Origin: Branchinecta lynchi
Taxonomy: Eukaryota > Arthropoda > Branchiopoda > Anostraca > Branchinectidae
Direction: 5' to 3'
Assembly (NCBI GenBank): GCA_023053575.1
Contig: JAKZAP010000017.1
Coordinates: forward strand, 10,919,501-10,983,500
Length of the DNA: 64,000 bases
A model generated the notes under the pieces. The model was not told the origin of the DNA, did not search any database, and saw only the letters and a list, made by a program, of their open reading frames with translations. Shown piece by piece: positions 19,010 to 30,524 of the stretch. Each line of letters begins with the position of its first letter. The first letter of the stretch is position 1. The translations under genes were made by a program, and so were the position numbers.

Positions 19010-21865
19010 ATGGCATTTGCCTTTCGGCCAAGTGCCATATAGGGATTGTAATTTCTGTCCGTCAGTCGGTCCTGGTTTTGCTAGTTCGGGCACTTCCAGA
19101 TAAGCTAGGACGATGAAACTTGGCAGGCATATCAGGGACCAGACCAGATTAAAATAGAAATAGTCGCTTCCCCGATCCGACCATCTGAAGGGGAGTGGAG
19201 GGAGGGGGAATCCAGAAAAATTTGATATTTTTAGCTTACGAACGGGTGATTGGATCTTGGAAACTTGATATATGGGAGGACCTCGTGTCTCAGTCGTTCC
19301 GTTTTAAATCCAGACAGGATCCGGTGACACTAGGGGGAGTTGAGGGAGAAACGGGAAATCTTGGACGACGCCTAGAGTGGAGAGATCCGGATGAAACTTG
19401 GCGGAAAGAACAAACACAAGTCCTAGATACGTGACTGACATAACCGGAACGGATCGCTCACTTTGGGGGAGTTGGGGGGGGGGGGCGAATTTCTAGTGAT
19501 CCCGCGAGTTCGAATCTAGTGGCATAAATAACTTTTGATCGGGGGATGGGATTTGAATGAAACTTGTCAGGTGGAGAGAGCTATTGCCTCAGATGTTCAG
19601 TGTCAAGTTCCAATTTCGAGCATTTTTGGGGGAGCGAGGGAAGGGAATATAGAAATTGACTTCTGCAAATTGCGAACGAGTGGTCTAATTCAAGTCTGAT
19701 TTCTGATCGATGTAGAATCGATGTACCTGAATTTTGCAGATGGGCTATGCTTCGATTTTTAGTAAAAACTTGATGGATGGGAAGAGGGGATTAAGAGATA
19801 CGACGTTTATATTTCCAAGACCTCTTCGGTCACAGTGGGGGGAGTTGGAGGGATTTTTGGATTGCGGGTGTATTTTGTGACGTTCTCATCTATTTTTGGG
19901 ATCCCAAAACGTAAGTGGAGGGATACCGATGGCATCGCAAAAGTTTTCCGTCTGTCCGTCCGTCCGTCTGTCAGCACGATAACTCTCGAAGGGATGAGAT
20001 ATTTTGATGAAACTTGGTGCGAAGATTCTTTGGGCCAAGTGTAAAGTCACGGAATTTTTTTTTAGTGTAAGGAAATTTTTAAACAGCTAATGTGATAGTC
20101 GATTATGTGGTAAGAAGACATGCTGAACATGAATATGCAACACATCTTCTCGTCCGACAAGAAGTTCGCCCGGAATCTGGCAAAAACCCGAAAGTTGGTT
20201 AAAAGTAAAAGTTTTTTGAAGTTGACTAAATGTTCGATTTAGGGGTAAGAAGACATGCTGACCACGATGGTGAAAATCATTTTCACGCCGGACAAGTAGT
20301 TCGTCCGGAATCCGGATAGATGGTTAAAAGTAAAAGTTTCATTTGAAGTTTATTAGATATTTGATTTCGGGGTAAGAAGACATGGTGAACACGATGATGA
20401 AAACCATTTTCTCGTCGGACAAGTCGTTCGTCCGGAATCCGGCCAAAACCCGAAAGTTGGTTAAAATTAAGAGTTTTATTTGAAGTTGATTAGATGACAG
20501 ATCTAGGAGTAAGAAGGCATGCTGAACACTTATATGAATAGCATTTTCTACCAGGACAAATAGTTCGCCCGGAATCCGGCCAAAACCGGAAAATTCGTTA
20601 AAAGCACAAGTTTTATTTGAAGTTGATTAGATGACAGGTTTAGGGGTAAGGAGACGCTGAGTCTGTATATGACAATCAATTTTCACCTGGACATATAATT
20701 CGTCCGGAATCCGGTTGAAACCGGAAATTTGTTTGTAAGTTAAAGTTTTATTTGAAGTTGATTATATGTCCTTTATTAATTTGTTTCTGCGTTTTCTTTT
20801 TTTGGTGGACAAGTAGTTCGCTCGGAATTCGGCCGAAACCGGAAATTCGCCAGAAGTAAAGCAGGAAGTTTCGGTCAGTATCGTCAAAATAGATATGGCT
20901 CATAGAGGTATATCTGAACTTGGTTTTCTCAGATGATTAGCCTGGCGAATACTGGATCTGGCGAAGACAAGACCCTGTTGTCTGGATCAAATACTTTATT
21001 TTTGGGATCCCATCGAAACCTTAGGTCTTGTTTTGTACTGCCTACTCAATGAAACTTGATATTTGGAAAGACCTCATGCCTCAGACAACCCACCTAAAAT
21101 CCGGACCGGATCCAGTGACTTTTTTTTGGGGGGGGGGGGGGGCTCGAGGGGGCAACCGGAAATCTTGGGAAATACTATGAGTGGAGGGATCGAGATGAAA
21201 CTTGGTAGGAAGACACCTAGCAAACCCTAGATACATCATTGACATAACCGAGCCGATTCGGGCACTGTGGGGGGGGGGAGTGGAGGGAGGAGGAATCCGG
21301 AATCTTGAGTTGTTTATAACTTTTGAACGGGTGATCGGATCTCGATGGAACTTGATATCTGGAAAGACCTCATGCATCAGATGACCCACTTAAAATCCGG
21401 ACTGGATCCGGTGACTTTTGGGGGGAGCTGGAGGGGCAACTGGAAATCTTGGGAAACGTTATGAGTGGAGGGATCGAGATGAAACTTGGTGGGAAGACAC
21501 CTAGCAAACACTAGATACATCATTGACATGACCGAGCCGATTCGGGCACTGTGGGGGGAGTGGAGGGAGGGGGAATCGAGAATCTTGAGGTATTTATAAC
21601 TTTTGAACGGGTGACCGGATCTCGATGAAACTTGATATTTCGGAAGACCTCATGCCTCAGACGACCCACTTAAAATCCGGACCGAATCCGGGGACTTTTG
21701 GGGGGAGCTGGAGGGGGCAACCGGAAATGTTGGAAAACGCTATGAGTGGAGGGATCGAGATGAAACTTGGGGGAAGACACCTAGCAAACACTAGATACAT
21801 CATTGACATAACCGAGCCGTGCCTACTCGTAACAAGTGCCATATGAGCTCGTAGCTCTTGTTGAG
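19010..21865. mobile_element. G-tract element with a nested insertion
   Basis: Left end is tggcatttgcctttcggccaagtgccatata with an adjacent tccgtcagtcggtcc; right end is acaagtgccatatgagctcgtagctcttgtt (21828-21860). The interior repeats the strings ggacgatgaaacttggcagg, gaacgggtgatcggatct, gactttt(g)n and actgtgggggga, with runs of 6 to 15 G. Three head-to-tail units of about 280 bp lie in 21040-21840. The element is split by a GGATCC-palindrome element at 19893-21036. Confidence 0.7.
19893..21036. mobile_element. GGATCC-palindrome element nested in the G-tract element
   Basis: Complete-looking copy from TTTTTGGGATCCCAAAACG to GGGATCCCATCGAAACCTTA and ggtcttgtttt. It includes the ccgtctgtccgtccgtccgt stretch and about six internal repeats with CCGGAATCCGG-like cores. 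Confidence 0.75.
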
Positions 21866-21869
21866 CTTT

Positions 21870-22137
21870 GTTATTTTGTCGGATAAGTAGTTCCCGAATT
21901 CGGCAGAAACCGGAAGTTTGGCAGAAGTAAGCTGAGGCAGGAAGTTTCGATCAGTTTCGTCAAAACAAATACGACTTATAGGGGTAAACACACATGCTGA
22001 ATCCATACATTTGGCCTTGATCTGTTTCTGAATTTTTGTAGTAAAAATGCTTGAGGAGTCTGGAAAAGACAGGACCCAGTTGTCTAGATGTGATATTACA
22101 TTTTTGGGATCCCATCGAAACCTTTGGTCTTGTTTCT
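21870..22137. mobile_element. GGATCC-palindrome element, 3' fragment
   Basis: Contains the last internal repeat, then ctgtttctgaatttttgtagtaaaaatg, acaggacccagttgtct and GGGATCCCATCGAAACCTTT with ggtcttgtttc. The left part is missing. Confidence 0.7.
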
Positions 22138-22252
22138 AGAAGTCACGGCCCTGGAAAAAAGTTTAAAAACAGCCAAAAGCCATGGGTTATTTCTGGACAT
22201 CAGATCTTAGTTTAAAGTATCAAAGTACTTCAAAACACTGGAATAGTAATTA

Positions 22253-22622
22253 GTTGCGTTTTTGCTGATACAATGGTATCTTTTACCACGGTCTAAAGTC
22301 GTTTTTGCAGTTATCGTGGTATCTGGCCAGTTATCGTGGTATCAGATATTCAGATACTACGGTCCGACTGGTAACTGGTCGTGGTATCTGAAATCATCTC
22401 ACTTTCATCAAATTTTGTCAGATTGGTGAGAAAGAAGCTTAGCAACTTAGTGATGTAACTGGATATCTGTTTTTTTTTTGGGATGACTTCGGAAAGTGCA
22501 ATTTCGGCAATAGTCGTTTTTGCAGAGCACCGTGTATCAGATACCACGATAACTGAAAAACGACTAATTGCAGATCCAGTTACCGTGTTAACAGATGCCA
22601 TGGTATCAGCATAAAACGCAAC
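22253..22622. mobile_element. Palindromic TA-flanked MITE, copy 2
   Basis: A 370-bp copy with GTTGCGTTTTTGCTGATAC on the left and its inverse on the right, flanked by TA on both sides (22251-22252 and 22623-22624). It ends only 66 bp before the exon at 22689. Confidence 0.8.
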
Positions 22623-22688
22623 TATTCACTCGCATTTGCCAATTTCCACGTGAGCCTTTTTCACTTACTCAAAAATTTTCGATTGTAG

Positions 22689-22791
22689 CTCGGACGGAAC
22701 ATGTAGCTGAGAGGGGAGAGCCGTTAGTTAAGCCACCGTCACCATCTCCTAGATCCCGGAATCACACAAACCACACAATTGCAAATCTAAG
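22689..22791 (+). CDS. AUTS2/Tay-family protein, exon 2
   Basis: This 103-nt exon follows cgattgtag and ends at CTAAG|gtacgt. It enters phase 1 and leaves phase 2, which is exactly what is needed to join 15263-15617 to 24807-24991; the direct join of those two would be out of frame. The encoded segment reads RTEHVAERGEPLVKPPSPSP then RSRNHTNHTIANL. A Pro/Ser-rich basic patch like this is compatible with the family, but the main support is the phase fit and both splice sites. Confidence 0.75.
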
Positions 22792-23397
22792 GTACGTAAC
22801 GGCTTTATGGCACGTGCATACAGTCGGATTTTTGCATTCGGATGCGATGTCCTCCTTCGCTCCGAGATTGTCACTTATAGTATACTATCAATTGAAAGAA
22901 TGTTTGTTGAATAATTATGATTTTTAGTTTGTTAGTTTACTCGGTTGTTTTTCATTTTTGCTTTGTGGTATGTGTAGGCTACAATTTTGGTGGATCCGTT
23001 TCGAGGCTTGGATATTATATGTGTGTAGTTTTATGTCACGGACACCCCTAGGATAGGCCAGTGGTTTCTGTAGTATCTATTAGTATCCGTTCAGTGAACT
23101 CTCTTTCTCTCTCTATGGAGGTTTCACTATTTGACGCGAATTTATCTTGTCGGACGGCGTGTGCACGTAGCTTTAGGTTCTCATGTACGCTCGGCCGTAT
23201 TACCTTTTTCGGTAAGATCTTTAGACCGCGATTAAATTGAATTTATTTAAAACAAACAAGTTTTCTCTTTTTGGTACGGTTTTTAGACTCGATTAGCATG
23301 GCTTGATTGATTGTTTGAAAAAGCATATTTCTCGCAGTTTGAACGTCGCCGTGTTTCTCTGTCGCTTTTTTTTTTTTTTTTTTATATATAGCAATTG

Positions 23398-24312
23398 AGC
23401 ATACTCAAGTGCCATGTAGCGATCGTTTTCACATAAGGTAGGACGATGAGACTTGGCAGGCACATAAGAGACACGACCAAATTAACTCAGAAACAATCAC
23501 TTGCCCGATCTGGCCATCGTAGGGGGAGTGGAAGGAAATATAAAAGGAAATACAGATGGAATATCTGTCTCAGATATTCATTCTCAAATCTTGACCGAAT
23601 CCAAGAACTGGGTGGGGGGGGGGGGGGGCAGGAGGGGGCACTGGAAATCCTGTGAAACGCTTGGGTCGAGGGATCGAGATGGAACTTGGAGGGAAGAACA
23701 AGCATAAAACCTAGATACTTTATCGACAAAACAGGACCGGATCGTGTCACAGTGAGGGGTGTTGGAGAGGGTTAGGGTACTTCCAGATGTACTAGGACCA
23801 TGCAACTTCGCAGACATATTAGGTACTCTACCAGATTAACTTGAAAATAGTTCCTTCCCCGATCCGCTGATCGTGGGGAGGGGGTGAAGGGATTGGGAAT
23901 CCGGAATCTAGTGACATGCATAACTCTGGAACGGGTGATGGTGTGTGAATGATCCGATAACTGGTGGGGGGGGGGGAACTGGAGGGCGGCATCTGAAATC
24001 TCCGAGTCGAGGGATCGGAATGGGACCTGGTTGGAAGAATATGCGTAAACCCTAGGTACATTATTTGCAAAAGATGACCGGATCGCATCACAGTGGGGGA
24101 AATCGAGAGGGTCGAAACTTGGATCGCATATTAGGGACCCGATCAGACTTACGTGGAAATAGTCCCTACCCAGACTCGTTCATCAGGGAGGAAGTGGAGA
24201 GCTGGAGATGAAAGGTAAAGCGGGAGAGAGATCCAGCCTTGACAACTGTAAACCGTATCTGACAAACATGCTAACTGTTCTTACAAGTGCCATATGAGCT
24301 TTCAGTTCTTGT
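23398..24312. mobile_element. G-tract element, short copy
   Basis: Starts at caagtgccatgtagcgatcg and ends at ttacaagtgccatatgagct with ttcagttcttgt. The interior has ggacgatgagacttggcagg, ggtggggggggggggggcag, aggtacattatttgcaaaag and other family strings. It lies wholly inside the intron between exons 2 and 3 of the AUTS2-like gene. Confidence 0.7.
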
Positions 24313-24436
24313 TTTTTCTTTCGATCCAAGCAGTCAGGAAAAGCTTTGTATCCCAGTGGTATTTTACTTCTTTAGCATAGTTGATGGATCTTTCGGATGT
24401 CTTCCTTGCTTGACATTCGAAGAACAGGTGCGTGAA

Positions 24437-24675
24437 ACACTGTCAGAAGTTTGATAACACATGGTTGCGCATGTGTTGATTGTTGTGCTGGATGCCCAGG
24501 ATGTGTTACAACCTTTAAATTGTCATGTTTAGATACAGAATTTATGTTATGACCCCTTTTAAATGTCATGATTCGCGAAAAGATAACTCTCAAACGGGTC
24601 GTAACAGATATATTTTCATGCTGTTCAAAAAAGGATGCGAACAAGTGTTATCTGTTATCAAACCTCTGACAGTGT
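24437..24675. mobile_element. ACACTGTCAGAAG-ended MITE, copy 1
   Basis: About 239 bp with terminal inverted repeats ACACTGTCAGAAGTTTGATA and ACACTGTCAGAGGTTTGATA. The inside has the family strings gatgtgttac, ttatgaccc and cgtaacagata. A related copy is at 40757-41281; end fragments are near 25985-26000, 29735-29790 and 59720-60400. Confidence 0.7.
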
Positions 24676-24806
24676 ATGCTACATCTTGCTTTCATCGTCG
24701 TGATTGTCAGATCCGCGCCCCCCCTTGAAAAGTGATTATTTGATGTAGCTTTTACCCGGTGGGGGAATGGACCCTTTGGCTACTTCTGATGGCGTTTTAC
24801 TCATAG

Positions 24807-24991
24807 GTCTTCCAGCGTATCTAGTCCGCACTCCGCCGGCCTACCAAGGCCTGGAGGCTCAGAAGCACCGTCCTTCCGCTCTGTCAGCAAGACCCCCGTT
24901 TCACAACCGATGTCTTCCAGCCTGTTCTCGCCGAATTATCAGCCAATCGCAAGCAGCATGCCCGGCGGTATGCCCCATGCCCCATCTAGGC
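24807..24991 (+). CDS. AUTS2/Tay-family protein, exon 3
   Basis: This 185-nt exon follows ctcatag and ends at AGGC|gtaagt. It enters phase 2 and leaves phase 1. The frame gives SSSVSSPHSAGLPRPGG, then SVSKTPVSQPMSSSLFSPNY and SMPGGMPHAPSR. A longer open frame overlaps in another register but does not join the flanking exons in phase. Ser/Pro-rich, probably disordered. It links to the conserved AUTS2 core further downstream. Confidence 0.85.
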
Positions 24992-25180
24992 GTAAGTCAT
25001 CGTTTTGTTGCTTTTCGCCTAACGCCTTTCTATCCTTCAGATAGAAAATAGCTCTTGCGTACTCCCTTCACATCGAGAGTCTTATAATATAACCGAAAAC
25101 GGTTGAGATACGACAATCTAGTTACTTATCACTTATTGACCACCCAACAAAATGGTTTAAGTGAAGTTCAGGAATCGACC

Positions 25181-25325
25181 AGTCAGAATTCATTTGTAGT
25201 GGAGTAGGTCAGGGCTGGGTTTCACAGAGCCACAGAGGTACCCAGTATTTGGTATAGGATATGCCAATCGTCGGATATAGCTAGCGTTTGGTGTAGGGTA
25301 TCACAAAATCAGGGATTTGGGATGG
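25181..25325. repeat. Second copy of the repeat at 620-775
   Basis: Shares tcagaattc-tt-tagtggagtaggtcagg, ggtataggatatgcc and gggatttggatgga-type strings with the stretch in the first TRPM intron. Confidence 0.55.
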
Positions 25326-25380
25326 ACTGTTTTGTACATCCACTAAAATACGAAGCCGAAAACCTGGTTTCCGTTGCCCA

Positions 25381-25384
<4 letters not shown>

Positions 25385-25415
<31 letters not shown>
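25385..25415 (+). repeat. Poly-A tract
   Basis: A run of 31 A directly after an open segment (gaagccgaaaacctggtttccgttgcccagg, in part). Could mark a retroposed sequence; I find no parent. Confidence 0.5.
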
Positions 25416-25419
<4 letters not shown>

Positions 25420-26044
25420 TTATCATTTTCAATTCTTCCCTGTTCGCGATTTGCTTGCTAGATTTAGAAATAATCTGACGGAAGTTTGCTATATTGACAC
25501 ATGGATGATCCACCATGTGTTAAAGGTTATTTTCGAGAATATATATGTTATGACCCTTTTATGTTATATTTCACGAAAGGTATAACTTCAAGGATCGTAA
25601 CATAATCCCCCTTGGACAAGAAACCCAAATGATGAAATTTATAACATAAAATATCCTGAGCTTGCTATTTCTAACCTGATTAGCAAGTACAACTAAAAAA
25701 TCCCACCCTTGGAGCAAAATAAGTGTAGGCTATATGTATGTAATCGTGTTCAGTTTATAGTCAGTCAGAGAGTCTCAGTTAGTAATTGACGATTTTTTGT
25801 GTGTTTTCTGCGAAAGTGTTACGTTTTGCTTTTCTTTTGTTTTTCTTTTCGTTTTTGTACTCCGTCCCTTTTCTGTGTGAAATGACGGGTGATAAACAAA
25901 AAAAAATAAAAAATACTATCGGTATCTGCCATAATATTTAACACTATGCGCATCCATGTGATAAATGTTATCACACTTCTGACAGTGTAGTTGTCTGAAT
26001 CGTGACAAGATGTTTGCCTCATTTTTTAGTTTTATTACTTTTAG

Positions 26045-26133
26045 GAGATTACCCAGAATTGAGGCATCCGAGCAGCGCCCCAAGCCTTCAGTCGCCTTCG
26101 ACTAACAGCATGCTATACTCCAGTGGTCCATCG
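26045..26133 (+). CDS. AUTS2/Tay-family protein, exon 4
   Basis: This 89-nt exon follows acttttag and ends at CCATCG|gtaagt. It enters phase 1 and leaves phase 0. Peptide: DYPELRHPSSAPSLQSPSTN then SMLYSSGPS. Short and Ser/Pro-rich; assigned by splice phase on both sides. Confidence 0.85.
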
Positions 26134-26400
26134 GTAAGTACCACGTCGCTGTTTAAATACTAGAGCCATCGAGTTAGCAAAAGGCTGAACAGCTTTGTCC
26201 GTGGTTTGGAACTCGAGAACTCTAAGGATGACGTCAATTGTGTGACAGCGAACGATGGTAGAGAACGCGGTAAATACTTCATCATCCACATAGATTACCT
26301 AAAATTACTAGGATTACCTATAATTGCCTAGAACACACTTGCGTGGATTCACGTTTAGTAACAGCAGAATATTTTACCGTCGAAAAAGTCCATGAAAATG

Positions 26401-28224
26401 GTAGCGTTTTTGCAGATACCATGGTATCTGTTACCCCAGTAACTGGATCAGCAGTTAGTCGTTTTTGGGATCCCAGAACGTAAGTGGAGGGATATCTATG
26501 ACATCGCAAAAGTTGTCCGTCTGTCCGTCCGTCCGTCTGTCCGTCCGTCTGTAAGCAGGATAACTCTCGAAGGGAATGAGATATTTTGATGAAACTTGGT
26601 GTGAGGGTTCGTTGGGTCGTCGGACCAGTCGAGTTCGTAGATGGGCTTTGTAGCTCTACATTTACGGGTGGGGGAGGGGATTCAAATTGACGGACAAACA
26701 AAATATTTTGAAACAGCTAATGTGATAGTCGATTATGGGGTAAGAAGACATGCTGAACACGATGGTGAAAACTATTTTGTCATCGGAGAAGTAGTTCGCC
26801 CGGAATCTGGCCAAAACCGGAAAGTTTGTTGAAAGTAAAAGTTTATTTGAAGTTGATTAGATGTTCGATTTAGGGGTAGGAAGACATGCTGAAGACGATG
26901 GTGAAAATTATTTTCTCGACGGACAAGTATTTCGCCCGGAATCCGGCCCAAACCGGAAAGTTTGTTGAAAGTAAAAGTTTTATTTGAAATTGATTAGATG
27001 TTCGATTTAGGGGTAGGAAGACATACATACTCCGCTGTTACGCAAAAAGCGGGTCATAAATAAATAAATACTGAAGACGATGTTGAAAACTATTTTCTCG
27101 ATGGACAAGTATTTCGCCCTGAATCCGGCCCAAACCGGAAAGTTTGTTGAAAGTAAAAGTTTTATTTGAAGTTGATTAGATGTTCGATTTAGAGGTAGGA
27201 AGACATGCTGAAGATGATGGTGAAAACTATTTTCTCGACGGACAAGTACTTCGACCGGAATCCGGCCCAAACCGGAAAGTTTGTCAAAATTAAAAGTTTT
27301 ATTTGGAGTTGATTAGATGTTCGATTTAGGGCAAGAAGACATGCTGAACACTTATGTGAAAACTATTTTCTACCCGGACATGTAGTTCGTCCGGAATCCG
27401 GCCAAAACCGGAAATCTGTTGGAAGTCAAAAGTTTTATTTCTAGTTGATTAGATAAGCGATTTAGGGGTAAGAAGAGATGCTGAGTCCCTGTATGACAAT
27501 CATATTGTACCCGGACATATAGTTCGACCGGAATCAGGCTGGAATCGGAAAATTTGTTATAAGCTAAATTTCTATTTGAAGTTGATTAGATGTTCATTAC
27601 TGGGGAAAGAAGATACCCTGATTTCCTCTTTGAGCTTTCTTTTTTCGCCGGACAAGTAGTTCTGGAGTTCGGCCGGAACCGGGAAATTGGCAGAAGTGGC
27701 AGGAAGTTTTCGTCAAAACAGATATGACTTATAGGGGTAAACACACATGCTGAATCCAAATCTGAACTTGTTTTTCTCAGGTGATTAGCTATTTGGCCTT
27801 AATCTGTTTCTGAATTTTAATTGTAAAAATGTTCAAGGAGTCTGGCGAAGACTGGATCTGGCTAAGACAAGACCCAGTTGTCTGGATCAGATATTGAATT
27901 TTTGGGATCCCATCGAAACCTTTGGTCTTGTTGCAGTTATCGTGGTATCTGATATATGGTTGCTCTGTAAAAACGACAATTGCGCTTTTCGAAGTCATCC
28001 CTAAAGAAAAACTGATTTTCAGTCACATGAAGTGCCAAACTTCTTTCTCACCAATCTGACAAAATTTGATGAAAGTGAGATGACCTTCCAGATACCACGA
28101 CCAGTTACCAGATACCACGATAACTGCAAAAAAGCCTTTTAACCGTGGTATCAGATACCACGATAACTGCAAACACGACTTTAGACCGGGGTATCAGATA
28201 CCGTGGTATCTGCAAAAACGTAAC
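26401..28224. mobile_element. Palindromic MITE, copy 3, split by a nested element
   Basis: The left half (26401-26466) and right half (27933-28224) together make a normal 358-bp copy of the palindromic MITE. The break falls between GTCGTTTTT and GCAGTTATCG, which are contiguous in the copy at 35821-36207. This fixes the edges of the nested element. Confidence 0.85.
26467..27932. mobile_element. GGATCC-palindrome element, complete nested copy
   Basis: A 1466-bp insertion whose borders are given by the interrupted MITE. It starts GGGATCCCAGAACGTAAGTG and ends GGGATCCCATCGAAACCTTT then ggtcttgtt. In order it holds a gtcc(g/t) microsatellite-like segment, a conserved lead (gatgaaacttggtgtgagg), about eight internal repeats with CCGGAATCCGG-like cores, and a conserved tail (gacccagttgtctggatcag). 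The ends are neither inverted nor long direct repeats, and no transposase is encoded, so the class is unknown. Confidence 0.75.
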
Positions 28225-28714
28225 TAATGGTTCCTGCCTGACGTATGGATCGAGAGCCCGGGTGTGTCAACTTTTTGCCAGGGGCTGGTGCAACGTGGAT
28301 AACGTGTAATGGAAAACAGATGTTCATTTGCAAATGTTGGTAAAGAACGTGAACAACACTGAATGAATGGCCTTGTCTGAACCGAGTTAACAGTGAACAA
28401 GATAGCGCGGAGTTAGTACCGGTTCAGGTGAGGCTTACATGTTTCCAATCACCGTACTTGTATGAAGGATACAAAACGATGAACCCTCTATCAAACACAA
28501 CTCAGAATCTACTGTGGCGAGGCCAAGTATTAGTCTACCAACTACAGGAAGCCCCCACCGTATTAATGAAGTTGGCCAAAGTGAACAATGAGACTACGAC
28601 CAGCACTAGGGGTCCCAAAATGTTAGCCTGCCCGAGACTAAAGTGACCTTGTTGTTTCAACAGTGTTTTGATCTGTCACATTTCTGTACAAATTAACGTA
28701 CTTTTTCGTTTCAG

Positions 28715-28903
28715 CACTTTTCAAAGGTCGATCCTTCCGACTCCCTGTCTCGGATAGCGCCCGGGTCAAACTTCGGACGGCTTGACCCCATACCTGTTTA
28801 TCAACCCCACCAGGCTTCACCCTTTTACCCCCCAGGAGGTGAACTGTCTTCTTTCAACTCAGTAGCGCAGGCAGGGCATGTTGCTGCACCATCCTCGATC
28901 AAG
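28715..28903 (+). CDS. AUTS2/Tay-family protein, exon 5
   Basis: This 189-nt exon (63 codons, phase 0 both ends) follows ttcgtttcag and ends at ATCAAG|gttagt. Peptide HFSKVDPSDSLSRIAPGS then FGRLDPIPVYQPHQASPFYP and FNSVAQAGHVAAPSSIK. It directly precedes the exon with the most conserved motif of the family, and the last residues SSIK join to KSGRW. Confidence 0.9.
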
Positions 28904-30013
28904 GTTAGTGTATGCTAGTTCTGTTAATTAATTAATAATTTTATTACCCTTCGTAATGTATAAATACACAAAAAATGGAGTAGAAAAGATAAGGAAAAGC
29001 TACACAATACACAACACTACGTAATCAACAACACATTATCAACTATTTCAGGAGTCTATATATACCGCTTGTCGGATCAAGGTCTTGCCTATACACTACG
29101 TAATGTATCTCTTTTTTCTTTTTTTTTTAAGCCCCGAACAGATTGTCTGTTTAAACTGTCAAAGGTTTAATGACGTGTAGCACAAGGATGCGAAGTTTTA
29201 ATAGATAACGGTTAGTGATGTTATATCGTATGATTTTCAAACGTTACGCTTTGAAACCTTAAGCATACAGACGAGCGATTCAAATGTTAGAAGTCGACCA
29301 GAAAGAGTGTTTAGTTCTAGGGGTCCCAAGCTCTGTCCCTTATCTACTAAACACGGTAGATTTGCAAAAAGTTTAATTCCCGAGTTCGTGAAATGTTTTA
29401 ACGAAGCGTGAATTTTTTTAAGCCTACTGACATTAGATACAGATATTGTAATTTATTCTGTTTGTTTGACAATAATCGCAAATTTGGTTTATAACCATGG
29501 TAGTCGATTTTTACAACAAACTTGCCATCTATCTATCTAAGAGCCGAAACAGCACCAAAAAAACATCTACTGACTTTTTTGTTTGTCATCATGACATCGG
29601 AAAAGTCAACATATGCTTTTTCGCCGTTTTTTCGGCTCTTCCTGCAGATGCTCGTTATGCATAACGTTTATTGCATAAGGTTTTGAAAAATCATAACAGA
29701 TAACATCCCAAGAGTTATCCGTTGAAACTGCAACTTCTTGTGTTACCTGTTATAGAACTTCTAACAGTGCAGTTTCTGTCGTGGGTTCAGCTAACGTCAT
29801 CGCAGATTACGAGCCTACTACAGCACAGCTTGTCACCGTTCGACGCATGCCAAAACTGCAGCTGTGAAAAGGCGGAAATGTGGGCTGCAGTAGTTACAGC
29901 ATCCTAGTGTCTTCAACTGTGTTTTTGGAATCTGACTGTCTTCCCCTATAAGAGGTCTTCCTATCAAATTGTTTTCACATGTAATTTGACTGACTGACAA
30001 ATATCTGTTTCAG
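28904..30013 (+). other. AUTS2-like intron
   Basis: Mostly unique AT-rich sequence. At about 29690-29790 there is a fragment of the ACACTGTCAGAAG-ended MITE family (cataacagataacatcc, ctgttatagaacttctaaca). At 29545-29650 an imperfect inverted repeat occurs (gagccgaaacagcacc with ttttttcggctcttcct). Confidence 0.45.
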
Positions 30014-30131
30014 AAATCTGGTCGCTGGAATTCTATGCACGTTCGGGTAGCCTGGGAAATCTACCAGCATCAGCAACGAGCCAGGACCACCGGAGACCCC
30101 AAGCGAGCTTCTTTCCAACTGAGCAACTCAG
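30014..30131 (+). CDS. AUTS2/Tay-family protein, exon 6 (conserved core motif)
   Basis: This 118-nt exon follows ctgtttcag and ends at AACTCAG|gtaata (phase 1). It encodes GRWNSMHVRVAWEIYQHQQ with a Lys-Ser in front. That matches the most conserved stretch of vertebrate AUTS2, FBRSL1 and FBRS (a G-R-W-x-x-M-H-V-x-I-A-W-x-I-Y-x-H-Q-Q pattern). This identifies the gene. AUTS2-family proteins are nuclear; vertebrate AUTS2 is known in a non-canonical PRC1 complex with PCGF3/5, and the fly homologue is Tay bridge. The function here is inferred from the family. Confidence 0.92.
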
Positions 30132-30524
30132 GTAATAAATCATTCAGTTGCTGTCGCACCATCCTCCCAAAATATTTTCTTGTCGGAAGAACCGTATGCT
30201 AATCTGCCGAATGCCGAGTATTTCAGAAAAGCGGATGGTCTCTTTTCTATTGAAATTTGGTCTGTTTTAAAGACATCTTTCAGTGGAAGTCGGCTTCTTT
30301 CTGCAGAATTTCAAACAAGATATGTCATAATACATAGATGGCACTTTACACAAGGGACTTGTACCGTGACCAGTAAAACAGAAACAATTTTTCGAATATA
30401 ATTTAGAAGCCTAGGACTCCATTGTCGGAGGCACGTAGACAAACCAGGACCCACAAGGCGGGGTCTCATGGTGAAAACCAGATATATAATTTGTGCCGGG
30501 AAGACGCCCTTGAGATGGAAACAT

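Noticed and set aside
24767..25051. 94-codon open frame over AUTS2-like exon 3
   Set aside because: The frame does not join the flanking exons; the Ser/Pro-rich alternate frame does, with exact phases.
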